64,000 nt of DNA from Eudoraea adriatica DSM 19308. Lineage in GTDB: Bacteria > Bacteroidota > Bacteroidia > Flavobacteriales > Flavobacteriaceae. Within the stretch, counting starts at the first letter, position 1. Every line of letters begins with the position of its first letter. The notes beneath the pieces are model-generated. The model had not been told where the DNA came from. It saw nothing but the letters and a program-made list of their open reading frames with translations, and ran no database searches. The position numbers were made by a program, and so were the translations under genes. The stretch covers positions 248,001 to 312,000 of the forward strand of contig NZ_KB907550.1 of assembly GCF_000382125.1 (NCBI RefSeq), written 5' to 3'. Shown here one piece after another: positions 1 to 8,066 of this stretch.

Positions 1-986
1 ATTTTCTCATTCAGTAAAGTGTCTGTAGCCAGGATTTTTTGACGTTGTTGTACTTTTTGCATCACCCAGGTTTCCACGGCACTTTCCTCATCTTCCAGTT
101 TAAGGTCGTAGGGCCCTTTTGGAGCGAGAAGTTTTACAATTATTGGTGAGGTTTCAATGGCAAGAAAAAGCAGGAAAATAAAAAAGGATGGAAACCATGA
201 CAATTCTCCCAACGCATTTATGCGGGCCATAAGGCCATCAAATCCGTCAATGACTGGTTGAGAATCTTCAACCGCCAGCGAATATTCTTTGTTTAAAGCA
301 GCAATTTGAGATTCTTTATCCGCAATCTTCAGTGCATTGGCCTCTTTTAATTGTCTTAATTCCAACAGGGCAGCATCGTGCTTTTCCCTTTTCTCCTTGT
401 ACACCGGTCCTTTGCCCAAAAGCATTGTTCCTGCTCTTCCCTCTGCCTCGGAAATATAGGTATCGTAAAGGGCATTGGTCTCTGCTTCCTTTATATTTAT
501 TTCATTCTTAAGCGAAGTAATATCTTCATTCAGATTCGCTACCACAGGGGTATATTGCCGGGCAATTTGCGCTTTGTTTGCAAGGGTGAGTTCATTTTTT
601 TGTTCCAATAAAACCTGGTTGATTTCCTTTTCGAAAATTTTCATTTCCAACGGCTTGGATATCACAACGGCAATAATGACTGCCAAAATTATCCTGGGAG
701 TTGCCTGTAAAAACTCACTTTTAAAGCTGTCTCTTTTTTTAATGGTCGAGACTATGAACCGGTCCAGGTTAAAAATCAACAGGCCCCAAATAAGGCCAAA
801 GAAGATAGCAGTATAAAGGTTGTCAAATACCGTATAGAGTGCATAAGAAGCGGCGATAAAGGCCATTACAGCCGTAAAAAAAACAGTTGCTCCAATGCCC
901 GCGTATTTGTTTTGCTCTCCTGAAGAACAGGATTCCAGAATGCCCGTGTCCGCTCCGGAACAGAGGATAAAAAAGCGTCGTATCAT
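1..986 (-). CDS. DUF4407 membrane protein, C-terminus beyond the window edge
   Basis: I translated this frame by hand from an ATG at 984-986 (MIRRFFILCSGAD). It stays open to base 1, so the C-terminus lies outside the window. The N-terminal CSGAD and SCSSGEQNKYAGIGA stretch, two closely spaced hydrophobic segments, a conserved FNLDRF motif, a third membrane segment, a long charged and probably coiled-coil middle (about residues 135-245), and a further membrane segment (WFPSFFIFLLFLAIE) match the DUF4407 layout. DUF4407 proteins are bacterial membrane proteins of unknown function, so none is assigned. The gene follows the M20 dipeptidase on the same strand with about 150 bp between them and could be co-transcribed. 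Family call is fairly confident; the role is unknown. Confidence 0.8.
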   Translation of the reverse strand, partial: MIRRFFILCSGADTGILESCSSGEQNKYAGIGATVFFTAVMAFIAASYALYTVFDNLYTAIFFGLIWGLLIFNLDRFIVSTIKKRDSFKSEFLQATPRIILAVIIAVVISKPLEMKIFEKEINQVLLEQKNELTLANKAQIARQYTPVVANLNEDITSLKNEINIKEAETNALYDTYISEAEGRAGTMLLGKGPVYKEKREKHDAALLELRQLKEANALKIADKESQIAALNKEYSLAVEDSQPVIDGFDGLMARINALGELSWFPSFFIFLLFLAIETSPIIVKLLAPKGPYDLKLEDEESAVETWVMQKVQQRQKILATDTLLNEK

Positions 987-1137
987 AATAGTGTTCGTTT
1001 TTGATTCTACTGGTTAGAACGCAATTTGTTCTGATTTGTTACACTAAAATGAAATAAAAACAGCTTATTAAGTCGGTATTATGCTATCTGAAAGCATTCC
1101 CTAAATATTTCTGGGAAAGCAAAGCCTTTTGAGAAAT

Positions 1138-2541
1138 TTAAGTTCTTTGGGAAAAGAGTTCGGTATAGTATTTATAAAAATAGGGAATTGTCTCAATTCC
1201 TTTTAAATAGTTCCAGACCCCGAAATGTTCGTTGGGGGAATGGATGGCATTACTGTCAAGGCCGAAACCCATAAGGATTGATTTGCTGCCCAATTCTTCC
1301 TCGAATAGAGGTACAATAGGGATACTTCCTCCATTCCTTTTGGGTACCGGAACTTTTCCAAAAGTAGTTTCAAAAGCTTTACTCGCGGCCTTATAGCCAA
1401 TGCTGTCTATAGGTGTTACATAGCTCTCCCCGCCATGATGCGGGTTAACCTTTATCCTTACGCCGGGAGGGGCTATATTTTCAAAATGCTGTGTAAACAA
1501 CCGGGTGATTTCCTGCCAGTCCTGATGAGGTACCAGTCTCATGGATATTTTGGCGTATGCCTTGCTTGGGATTACTGTTTTAGCTCCTTCGCCTGTATAT
1601 CCTCCCCATATTCCGTTTACATCAAGGGTGGGGCGAATGGAGTTCCTTTCATTGGTGGAATAGGATTTTTCTCCATAGATATCCTGGATATCAAGTGCTT
1701 TTTTATAGGCATCAAGATCAAAAGGTGCTTTGGCCATTGCGGCCCTTTCTTCCTTGGTGAGTTCATCTACCTTATCATAAAATCCCGGTATGGTTATATG
1801 GTTATTTTCATCATGTAAAGTGGCAATCATTTTTGCCAGAATGTTGATTGGATTGGCCACAGCTCCGCCGTAAAGCCCGGAATGGAGGTCCCGGTTTGCA
1901 CCAGTAACTTCTACTTCTACATAACTTAACCCTCTTAACCCGGTGGTAATTGAGGGGATGTCATTTGCAATAAGTCCGGTATCTGAAATGAGAATAATAT
2001 CATTTGAAAGTTTTTCATGATGTTCTTTCACAAATGCCGACAAGCTTACGCTTCCAACTTCTTCTTCACCTTCAATCATAAATTTGATATTGCAGGGAAG
2101 GGTATTGTTAGTAACCATAAACTCCAGGGCTTTAACATGCATATATACCTGGCCTTTATCATCTGAAGCTCCCCTGGCATATATTGCTCCATCGGGGTGG
2201 AGATCCGTTTTTTTAATAACTGGCTCAAAGGGAGGAGAATCCCATAAGTTTAATGGATCCGGGGGTTGAACATCGTAATGGCCATAAACTAAAACTGTTG
2301 GCAATTTCTCATCAATAATTTTTTCGCCGTATACGATAGGATATCCATCAGTTTCACAAATTTCCACAACATCGCAACCCGCATTCTTCAGAGAAGTTGC
2401 AAAAGCTTCAGCCGTGGCAAGCACATCATGGGAATAGGCTGAATCTGCGCTAACAGAGGGCATTTTCAGGAGCTCTATAAGTTCATTGATAAAACGTTCT
2501 TTGTGTTGATCCAGGTAAGCCTTTATGTTTTGCATTATCAA
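1138..2541 (-). CDS. M20 family dipeptidase (CNDP-like metallopeptidase)
   Basis: 467 aa, the usual length for cytosolic M20 dipeptidases of the carnosinase/CNDP and PepV-like group. Metal-binding and catalytic motifs are in order: GHYDVQPP with His88 and Asp90, GASDDKGQ near residues 124-131 with the bridging Asp, EGEEEVGS near 157-164 with the catalytic and metal Glu pair, SDTG near 187, HSGLYGG in the dimerisation lid domain, and HSPNEH near the C-terminus. There is no signal peptide, so it should act in the cytoplasm on small peptides with two bound Zn or Mn ions. A start at Met3 (2535) is equally plausible. It is transcribed away from the tRNA-Leu locus and precedes the DUF4407 gene. The exact substrate cannot be read from sequence. 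Confidence 0.9.
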   Translation of the reverse strand: MIMQNIKAYLDQHKERFINELIELLKMPSVSADSAYSHDVLATAEAFATSLKNAGCDVVEICETDGYPIVYGEKIIDEKLPTVLVYGHYDVQPPDPLNLWDSPPFEPVIKKTDLHPDGAIYARGASDDKGQVYMHVKALEFMVTNNTLPCNIKFMIEGEEEVGSVSLSAFVKEHHEKLSNDIILISDTGLIANDIPSITTGLRGLSYVEVEVTGANRDLHSGLYGGAVANPINILAKMIATLHDENNHITIPGFYDKVDELTKEERAAMAKAPFDLDAYKKALDIQDIYGEKSYSTNERNSIRPTLDVNGIWGGYTGEGAKTVIPSKAYAKISMRLVPHQDWQEITRLFTQHFENIAPPGVRIKVNPHHGGESYVTPIDSIGYKAASKAFETTFGKVPVPKRNGGSIPIVPLFEEELGSKSILMGFGLDSNAIHSPNEHFGVWNYLKGIETIPYFYKYYTELFSQRT

Positions 2542-2621
2542 AAGTTTGAAGAATGGCTAAATTTACGAAAAGAAGGCAGATAAATTTGAAGTTCAATTAT
2601 TTTTAAATTGAAATTTTGCTT

Positions 2622-2629
2622 TATATTTG
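2622..2629 (+). promoter_or_regulatory. Candidate -7 element upstream of the tRNA-Leu locus
   Basis: TATATTTG matches the Bacteroidota -7 consensus TAnnTTTG. No TTTG/TTG is seen at the ideal 19-bp spacing, so only half the promoter is supported. It lies about 150 bp before the intact tRNA-Leu and 70 bp before the half-tRNA relic. The stretch between (2650-2677) contains an imperfect hairpin with arms CTTCTCC and GGAGAAG. Confidence 0.35.
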
Positions 2630-2696
2630 CATCCCCGTTTAACCGGTAGTTCCTTCTCCATAGTATTACGAAGGAGAAGCAATCGGTACGGAAAAT

Positions 2697-2752
2697 GCAG
2701 GCGTGGTGGTCCCGATAGCTATCGGGAGGCAGACACGATAGACTTAGGGTCT
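2697..2752 (+). pseudogene. Decayed 5'-half copy of tRNA-Leu with a palindrome inserted in the D-loop
   Basis: The first 13 nt (GCAGGCGTGGTGG) are identical to the intact tRNA-Leu that starts 83 bp downstream. The D-loop is then replaced by an insert containing a perfect 18-bp palindrome at 2710-2727 (TCCCGATAGCTATCGGGA). After that GACACG, TAGACTTAGG and TCTA of the D-stem, anticodon arm and loop match again, with single substitutions. The variable loop, T-arm and 3' acceptor strand are absent, so it cannot fold into a tRNA. The 83-bp offset equals roughly one tRNA length, which suggests an old tandem duplication that has decayed. Confidence 0.75.
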
Positions 2753-2779
2753 AATTCTGTATTTTGAAAAATAGTTTTT

Positions 2780-2861
2780 GCAGGCGTGGTGGAATTGGTA
2801 GACACGCTAGACTTAGGATCTAGTGCCGAAAGGTGTGAGAGTTCGAGTCTCTCCGCCTGTA
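2780..2861 (+). tRNA. tRNA-Leu (anticodon TAG)
   Basis: 82-nt class II tRNA. Acceptor strands GCAGGCG and CGCCTGT pair (the first pair is G-U), with discriminator A as expected for Leu. Anticodon stem CTAGA/TCTAG closes the loop CTTAGGA, giving anticodon TAG, which reads CUN leucine codons. The variable arm is TGCCGAAAGGTGT and the T-loop GTTCGAGTC. CCA is not encoded. A hairpin terminator follows directly at 2869. Confidence 0.95.
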
Positions 2862-2868
2862 CGATTAC

Positions 2869-2896
2869 AAAAACCTCCGAAGATCGGAGGTTTTTT
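2869..2896 (+). terminator. Intrinsic terminator after tRNA-Leu (first repeat unit)
   Basis: Stem AAACCTCCGA / TCGGAGGTTT with a 3-nt loop followed by a T-rich run, 8 nt after the tRNA 3' end. It should end the tRNA precursor. Confidence 0.85.
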
Positions 2897-2977
2897 CTTT
2901 TCAGGAAAGTTGATATTGCGGAGAGACGAGAAGTCTATCCCGCCTATGGCGGGAAGTCTCTCCGCCTGTACGATTAC

Positions 2978-3005
2978 AAAAACCTCCGAAGATCGGAGGT
3001 TTTTT
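2978..3005 (+). terminator. Second copy of the same terminator (second repeat unit)
   Basis: Identical stem-loop and T-run, 109 bp downstream of the first copy. It makes a tandem terminator with a tRNA tail in front of it. Confidence 0.8.
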
Positions 3006-3086
3006 CTTTTCAGGAAAGTTGATATTTCGGAGAGACGAGAAGTCTATCCCTCCATAGGCGGGAAGTCTCTCCGCCTGCACAAAGGT

Positions 3087-3115
3087 AAAAGCCAACTTCT
3101 AAAAGTCGGCTTTTT
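3087..3115 (+). terminator. Intrinsic terminator at the end of the tRNA-Leu repeat region
   Basis: Stem AAAAGCC(A)ACTT / AAGT(C)GGCTTTTT, with loop around CTAA. It is unrelated in sequence to the repeat-unit terminators and closes the locus. From here to the next start codon at 3364 I see only AT-rich intergenic sequence. Confidence 0.7.
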
Positions 3116-3363
3116 AAATAGGCAACCTTATTACGAAAACAATTTTTTTTTGATGCTCCTTAAAATGTCTTAGAAATTAAACTTACAGTGTGTTCAATAC
3201 TATCCAATGTATCTAAATCCATAACTTTACCTAATCAATCCAAAATAGGAGGAACTTAAAAATCAGTTTCAATAATCTATAGGATTTTTTGAAAATTTAA
3301 GCCAATTAACAGAAGACTAATAGAAGTGTTTTAGCCCGATCTATTGAATCTAAAAACCAGGGA

Positions 3364-4662
3364 ATGCAAAAAACAACAAAGGAGCTAATAGACGGACAGG
3401 CTCTGTCAAAATTACAATATACCACCTTCTTTGTATGCTTTGTCATGAATATACTCGATGGGATGGACGTCATGGTTATTTCCTATTGCGCGTCTGCTAT
3501 AGCATCATCCTGGCAGGTTGGGCCGGAGGAGCTGGGCATGGTTTTTAGTTCCGGACTTGCGGGGATGATGATTGGGGCTATGTTTTTAGCACCTTTTGCC
3601 GATCATATAGGAAGAAAGAGAATGATACTGATTAGTGCTTTTTTAATGGGTGCCAGCGTACTAATGACGGCCTGGTCGCAAACCATTACCCAGTTGATAT
3701 TTTTACGGTTTTTAAGTGGCATAGGCATAGGAAGCATGCTTGCAAGTACAGCTACACTGACTGCGGAATATGCTCCGGATCGTAAAAAGGATTTTTGGGT
3801 CAGTTTTGTTTTGTCGGGTTATCCGGTTGGAGCTGTTATAACCGGTATGGTATCAGCAAATGTAGTGCCTGAGTATGGCTGGGCCGTTATGTTTATACTG
3901 GCCGGTCTGGCTTCCTTTATCTGCTTGCCACTTATCTATTTTTTATTGGCAGAGTCTATTTATTATTATCTGAAAAAGCAGCCCAAAGGTGCATTACATC
4001 TTGTGAATAAGATATTGGGGAGAATGGAGCACGTTGCATTGGATAGTCTACCGGAAATAGAGTTGAAATCTTCGGGTATTCCTGTAAACAAGCTACTCAA
4101 CAAAGAATATAGTATGCCTACACTCCAGTTATGGACGGCCTTATTTATGGCATTCGGGTGTTTGTACTTTCTGCTAAGCTGGATACCAAAACTTACAGAG
4201 GCTACTGGTCTTTCAATGTCATTGGCAATCTATGCCGGCACGGTTTTTAATATGGGGGCCTTTTTCGGGATCATTAGCCAGGGCTATATTTCTTCCAGAA
4301 TGGGAATAAAGAGGACAGTGGCATTATTTTTAGGCATAACAGGGATTTTGATGGCTACTTTTAAAATGTTTATCGGGTCTAATACCTTGCTCTTTGTAAT
4401 TGGTTTGCTCGGGTTTACCCTACAGGGTGGATTTGTTGGCTTATATGTTGTGGCCGCAAGGATATATCCGACAGAATTCAGAACAACGGGGCTGGGCTGG
4501 GCGATTGGAGTTGGAAGGCTAGGGGGTGTTATTGGCCCGGCTCTGGGCGGTGTCCTTATAGGGATCGGGCTTTCAATGGCAGAGAATTTTATGATTTTTT
4601 CCATACCTGTAATACTAGCCGGTTTAATAACTTTTTACCTGGCTTCAACCAAGCTATCCTAA
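3364..4662 (+). CDS. MFS transporter, aromatic acid:H+ symporter (AAHS)-like
   Basis: 432 aa with 12 predicted membrane helices. The first helix carries DGMDVMVISY, the counterpart of the DGFD motif of PcaK-type AAHS transporters. The cytoplasmic loop 2-3 signature is present as ADHIGRKRMIL, and a shorter counterpart occurs between helices 8 and 9 (SRMGIKRTV). The LRFLSGIGIGSML segment in helix 4 is typical of the family. Known members import 4-hydroxybenzoate, protocatechuate or related organic acids by proton symport. No aromatic catabolism gene is nearby, so the substrate is open and could be another carboxylate. It converges on dctM, with about 50 bp between the two stop codons. Confidence 0.8.
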   Translation: MQKTTKELIDGQALSKLQYTTFFVCFVMNILDGMDVMVISYCASAIASSWQVGPEELGMVFSSGLAGMMIGAMFLAPFADHIGRKRMILISAFLMGASVLMTAWSQTITQLIFLRFLSGIGIGSMLASTATLTAEYAPDRKKDFWVSFVLSGYPVGAVITGMVSANVVPEYGWAVMFILAGLASFICLPLIYFLLAESIYYYLKKQPKGALHLVNKILGRMEHVALDSLPEIELKSSGIPVNKLLNKEYSMPTLQLWTALFMAFGCLYFLLSWIPKLTEATGLSMSLAIYAGTVFNMGAFFGIISQGYISSRMGIKRTVALFLGITGILMATFKMFIGSNTLLFVIGLLGFTLQGGFVGLYVVAARIYPTEFRTTGLGWAIGVGRLGGVIGPALGGVLIGIGLSMAENFMIFSIPVILAGLITFYLASTKLS

Positions 4663-4713
4663 TTCAAAATTCAAAAGGCCTTAGCTATTACTTCATAAAT
4701 AATATGGCTCGTA

Positions 4714-6009
4714 TTACAAATCAAACAAGCCTGGCAGCCAAAGGCTTAATTGTGGGAAATAGGTAATCAGAAACAAGGCAATAATCATTACCACAAAAAG
4801 GGGAAGGAGTGGTTTAATTACTTTTTCGATGGTGGTATTGGCGATGCCAACACCTACAAATAACACTGAGCCTACCGGTGGAGTGCACAAACCTATACAT
4901 AGGTTCAAAATCATAATAATTCCAAAATGCACAGGATCCAGGCCAAGTTTCATCACTACAGGTAAAAATATGGGTGTGAATATAAGTACCGCCGGAGTCA
5001 TATCCATAAATATGCCAACAAACAGCAGCAGTAGATTTATGATAAGTAATATCATAATTTTATTATCACTAATACTCAGCAAACCGGTACTTATATCCTG
5101 GGGAATATTTTCGAAAGACAGTGCCCATGACATGCTCATGGATGCCCCTATCAATAACATTACGATCGCTGTTGTAGCAGATGAGTCCAATAAAATTTGG
5201 GGTAGTTTATCAAAGGTGATTTCTTTATAAATAAAGCCAAGTATAACGCTGTAAAGCACAGCAATAGCGGATGCTTCGGTAGCTGTAAATATGCCTGTTA
5301 CTATGCCTCCTATTACAACCACCAACATAAATAAGCTGGGAACCGCATCAATAAATGTTTTAAATATATTCTTGAATGTACTTGGTTTTCCAAGCTTATA
5401 CCCTTTTTTTCTGGCCCAGAAAGAAGCTACGAGCATTAATAATAAACCAGTGAGGATACCGGGAATATATCCTGCTAAAAATAAGGCTGCTATAGATGCC
5501 CCGCCACTTGCCAGGGAATATACTATCAGAACGTTACTGGGAGGAATAAGGAGTCCGGTGGTAGCGGAAGTTATGTTCACAGCAGCACCAAACTCTTTGG
5601 AGTATCCGTCTTTTTCCATTTCAGGGCCCAAAATACTTCCCATAGCAGATGCCGATGCCATAGCCGATCCCGCAATAGCACCCATTAACATAGCTGAAAT
5701 TATATTTATTAGTGCCAGTCCACCGGGTAGCGCACCAACCAATGTTTTTGCAAAGGCTATCAACCGGTGTGCTATACCTCCTTTGTTCATTAATTCACCG
5801 GAGAGAATAAAAAATGGAATGGCGAGGAGTGCAAAACTGTCCAGTCCTGTCCCAATACGTTGAGCGACCGTTGTAAGTGCAGGTAATGCCGGTATGCTCA
5901 CCAACATGGTGAGCAATGCAGATATAGTAATACTCCAGGCCACAGGGGTGCCAATAGCCAGCAAGCAAATAAAGCTTATCACCAAAACAAGAATAGGAAT
6001 ATAATCCAT
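4714..6009 (-). CDS. dctM: TRAP transporter large permease subunit (DctM family)
   Basis: 431 aa, typical DctM length, with about 12 hydrophobic segments of the ion-transporter superfamily. Family signatures are GTPVAWSI near the N-terminus, AIPFFILSGELM, a Gly/Ala/Ser-rich AMGSILGPEM region, TTGLLIPPSN and LCTPPVGSVLF near the C-terminus. It forms the Na+-coupled channel of a tripartite ATP-independent periplasmic transporter together with the small subunit whose gene ends 5 bp upstream and the binding protein beyond it. Gene order dctP-dctQ-dctM on the minus strand with almost no spacing indicates one operon. Confidence 0.92.
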   Translation of the reverse strand: MDYIPILVLVISFICLLAIGTPVAWSITISALLTMLVSIPALPALTTVAQRIGTGLDSFALLAIPFFILSGELMNKGGIAHRLIAFAKTLVGALPGGLALINIISAMLMGAIAGSAMASASAMGSILGPEMEKDGYSKEFGAAVNITSATTGLLIPPSNVLIVYSLASGGASIAALFLAGYIPGILTGLLLMLVASFWARKKGYKLGKPSTFKNIFKTFIDAVPSLFMLVVVIGGIVTGIFTATEASAIAVLYSVILGFIYKEITFDKLPQILLDSSATTAIVMLLIGASMSMSWALSFENIPQDISTGLLSISDNKIMILLIINLLLLFVGIFMDMTPAVLIFTPIFLPVVMKLGLDPVHFGIIMILNLCIGLCTPPVGSVLFVGVGIANTTIEKVIKPLLPLFVVMIIALFLITYFPQLSLWLPGLFDL

Positions 6010-6014
6010 AGCTT

Positions 6015-6473
6015 TTATTGATTTAAAATATCTGACATTTTATAATATATGATTAGCAAACCACTAACAGGTATAATTATGTATACTGCAGCTAATGGCA
6101 TTTGCAATGCAGGGGAGTATTGGTCTAAGACATAAGTAACATAGACTAATCTGGAACCGCCAATGACCAAAGCAAACAAGCAGAAAAGGATAATTAAAAC
6201 CCGGACTATTAGTTTTAATTTTTTTTGAGTTTTTGTGCTTAATCGAGAGGGAAGGACATCTATGGCAACATGCTTATTTCTGCCTGAAACATAGGCTGCT
6301 CCCAGTATACCTACCCATATCATCAGGTATCTCGCCAGTTCATCGGTAAAGGAGCTGGGGGCTCCCAAAAAATACCTGCTAAACACCTGCCAGAGAACAT
6401 TAATTACCATAATGCTCATAATGAGTATCAAAAGCCTGGCCAGAATCTTATCTATCTTTTTTCTTAGTTCCAT
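6015..6473 (-). CDS. dctQ: TRAP transporter small permease subunit (DctQ family)
   Basis: 152 aa with four predicted membrane helices. The DctQ signature WQVFSRYFLGAPSSFTDELARYLMIW lies near residues 27-52, followed by GRNKHVAIDVL. The protein anchors and couples the large permease to the binding protein. Its start codon directly follows the dctP stop and dctM begins 5 bp after its stop, so the three proteins are almost certainly co-expressed. Confidence 0.92.
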   Translation of the reverse strand: MELRKKIDKILARLLILIMSIMVINVLWQVFSRYFLGAPSSFTDELARYLMIWVGILGAAYVSGRNKHVAIDVLPSRLSTKTQKKLKLIVRVLIILFCLFALVIGGSRLVYVTYVLDQYSPALQMPLAAVYIIIPVSGLLIIYYKMSDILNQ

Positions 6474-7487
6474 TTATTGTGTTTCCTGAATCTTTCGTAT
6501 TAGTGTGTATAGTTCTTCATTCGTTTCGTACTGTTGGTAAATGCCCTTAACCTTTTCAGAAAACAGGCTTTTATCTGGTCTGATAATCTCAACACCAGCC
6601 TGTTGCACTGCATTCAATGCTTCTTCTTCGGACTGTAGCCATAATTTCCTCTGATAAATAATAGATTTTTCAACAGCCTGTGTAAGCCATTCTTTTTCTT
6701 CTGTAGAAAGTCTTTTCCATAAATGTGTTCCGGCCAGAAGTACATCGGGTAAAACTGTATGCTCATCCAGCGTATAGTATTTACAAACTTCATAATGACG
6801 TGATAAGTAGAAACTTGGTGGATTGTTTTCTGCACCATCTACCACCCCTTGTTGCAGAGACGTATACAATTCACCCCAGGAAATAGGCGTTGGGGAACCT
6901 CCCAGACCAGATACCATATCTATGGCAGTAACACTTTCCATCACTCTTATTTTTAGCCCGTCAAGGTCTTCGGGAGAATTTATTGGCCTGTCTTTTGTAT
7001 AAAAACTTCTGCTGCCGGCATCATAATAGCCCAAACCTTTAAGCCAGTATTTTTCTCCATCCTCCAATAATTGTTGCCCCACAGGTCCGTCTAATACTTT
7101 AAAAGCATGTGCCCTGTCCCTGAAAAGAAAAGGTAGTCCCAGGACTTTCATTTTGGGAGCAAAATTTTCAAGTACACCGACAGAAACTTTGGTCATATCC
7201 AGGCTTCCAATTTGTAAAAGCTCCAGACATTGTCGCTCGGTTCCTAATTGCTGACTGGGATATATTTCCAGGCCGAGTTTGCCGCCTGAAAGTTCTTTTA
7301 AATCCTCTCCCATTTTAACCATAGCTTTGTGAACGGAGTGATTTACATCCAGCCCATGAGCCAATTTAATGGTCTTTGTTTTCTCTAATTGATTGCAGCT
7401 AAATAATCCTGTAATTAGTAAAAGAAAATACGGAAGAGTCCTGAAGCGCATTAAATCTTCTTTAAAGTTTCTATTTGCAATATACAT
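6474..7487 (-). CDS. dctP: TRAP transporter substrate-binding lipoprotein (DctP family)
   Basis: 337 aa as opened; the start at Met13 (7451, MRFRTLPYF) is more likely because it gives a clean signal peptide ending in the lipobox TGLFSC. The mature protein would be an outer-leaflet lipoprotein of the periplasm-facing membrane. Family motifs include the region around GLPFLFRDRAHAFKVLDG, DLDGLKIRVMES containing the conserved carboxylate-binding Arg, and GVVDGAENNPPSFY. The nearest described relatives of this type bind uronates or C4-type acids; the ligand here cannot be fixed from sequence. It is the first gene of dctPQM. The gap upstream contains an inverted repeat at 7682-7704. Confidence 0.88.
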   Translation of the reverse strand: MYIANRNFKEDLMRFRTLPYFLLLITGLFSCNQLEKTKTIKLAHGLDVNHSVHKAMVKMGEDLKELSGGKLGLEIYPSQQLGTERQCLELLQIGSLDMTKVSVGVLENFAPKMKVLGLPFLFRDRAHAFKVLDGPVGQQLLEDGEKYWLKGLGYYDAGSRSFYTKDRPINSPEDLDGLKIRVMESVTAIDMVSGLGGSPTPISWGELYTSLQQGVVDGAENNPPSFYLSRHYEVCKYYTLDEHTVLPDVLLAGTHLWKRLSTEEKEWLTQAVEKSIIYQRKLWLQSEEEALNAVQQAGVEIIRPDKSLFSEKVKGIYQQYETNEELYTLIRKIQETQ

Positions 7488-7681
7488 AAGTAGATGGTTA
7501 TTAACAGGAATAATTTGCTCTGAAAAAATAATGAGATGAGTGTTTGTTGAATCGGAGTTCCAACTACCTGTTGGGAACTAAGACCGAACTAACCGGAATT
7601 TGGAGATATTAGTTCAGCAACAAAACTGTTTGGAAAGTCAATGGCAATAACTTTTTTTGGCAATTCCTTTGTTGAATATCA

Positions 7682-7704
7682 CTTTTATCCTAAGCTGATA
7701 AAAG
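7682..7704. promoter_or_regulatory. Inverted repeat upstream of dctPQM, possible operator
   Basis: Perfect 8-bp arms CTTTTATC and GATAAAAG are separated by 7 nt. The site lies about 200 bp upstream of dctP in a 310-bp gap (7488-7798) that otherwise shows no gene. There is no T-run in the expected place, so it reads better as a protein-binding site than as a terminator. The regulator is unknown and none is encoded next to it. Confidence 0.3.
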
Positions 7705-7798
7705 GATATCCGGCTAATAAATTCCAAACGGTCAAAAAAAAGAGTAAATAGGAAAAGTTAAGGGGGCAAGATTGGGGAAAACCGGATTTGTGTCTTTT

Positions 7799-7927
7799 CT
7801 AAAAGAAGCCAAGACCTGCCAAAATAAGACAAATCACTACGGCGGCTAAAATTAAGACCAAAACCACTACCATTATGCTCAGGAACCCATTAAGGAGCTT
7901 TGTGCCAAATGTTAATTGATCTTCCAT
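7799..7927 (-). CDS. Small single-pass membrane protein, 42 aa
   Basis: Hand-translated ORF starting MEDQLTFGTKLLNG and ending GLGFF. It has a short polar N-terminus and then one long hydrophobic helix of about 25 residues reaching the C-terminus. It sits between dctP and the sugar-porter gene on the same strand as both. No family is recognised. The ATG start, clean charge distribution and single transmembrane helix make a real small protein plausible, but there is no homology evidence. Confidence 0.5.
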   Translation of the reverse strand: MEDQLTFGTKLLNGFLSIMVVVLVLILAAVVICLILAGLGFF

Positions 7928-8066
7928 AATTCATATAATTTCCTACAATGTACATATTTATGACAATAAAATTACATTTGGAATACCATAATTCGACTAA
8001 AAGTCCATCACAACAGGCCTTTTTGAGATGTAATACCTGAATTTTCGGTAAAAGGGAGTTTCCTTT

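Larger units (their letters stand above)
2846..3080 (+). repeat. 109-bp tandem repeat that regenerates the tRNA-Leu 3' end
   Basis: Units start at 2846, 2955 and 3064, exactly 109 bp apart. The first two are complete and nearly identical; the third is only the first ~16 nt. Each unit begins with the last ~16 nt of tRNA-Leu (AGTCTCTCCGCCTGTA). It continues with an intrinsic terminator hairpin, then a segment whose GGAGAGAC is the inverse complement of the next tRNA tail GTCTCTCC, flanking an inner hairpin of the type CCCGCC-TAT-GGCGGG. The second unit differs from the first by a few substitutions in that inner hairpin. There is no coding potential. Confidence 0.9.

Noticed and set aside
2786-3022. 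ORF of 77 codons starting MVELVDTLDLG across tRNA-Leu
   Set aside because: It is the tRNA read as protein, a well-known spurious pattern; the sequence continues through the terminator repeats.
2846-3080. Tandem repeat considered as a CRISPR array
   Set aside because: There are only two full units, directly adjoining, without variable spacers; no cas gene is near.
2823-3173. 116-codon ORF through the tRNA tail and the 109-bp repeats
   Set aside because: Its internal protein repeat simply reflects the DNA repeat, and terminators lie inside it.
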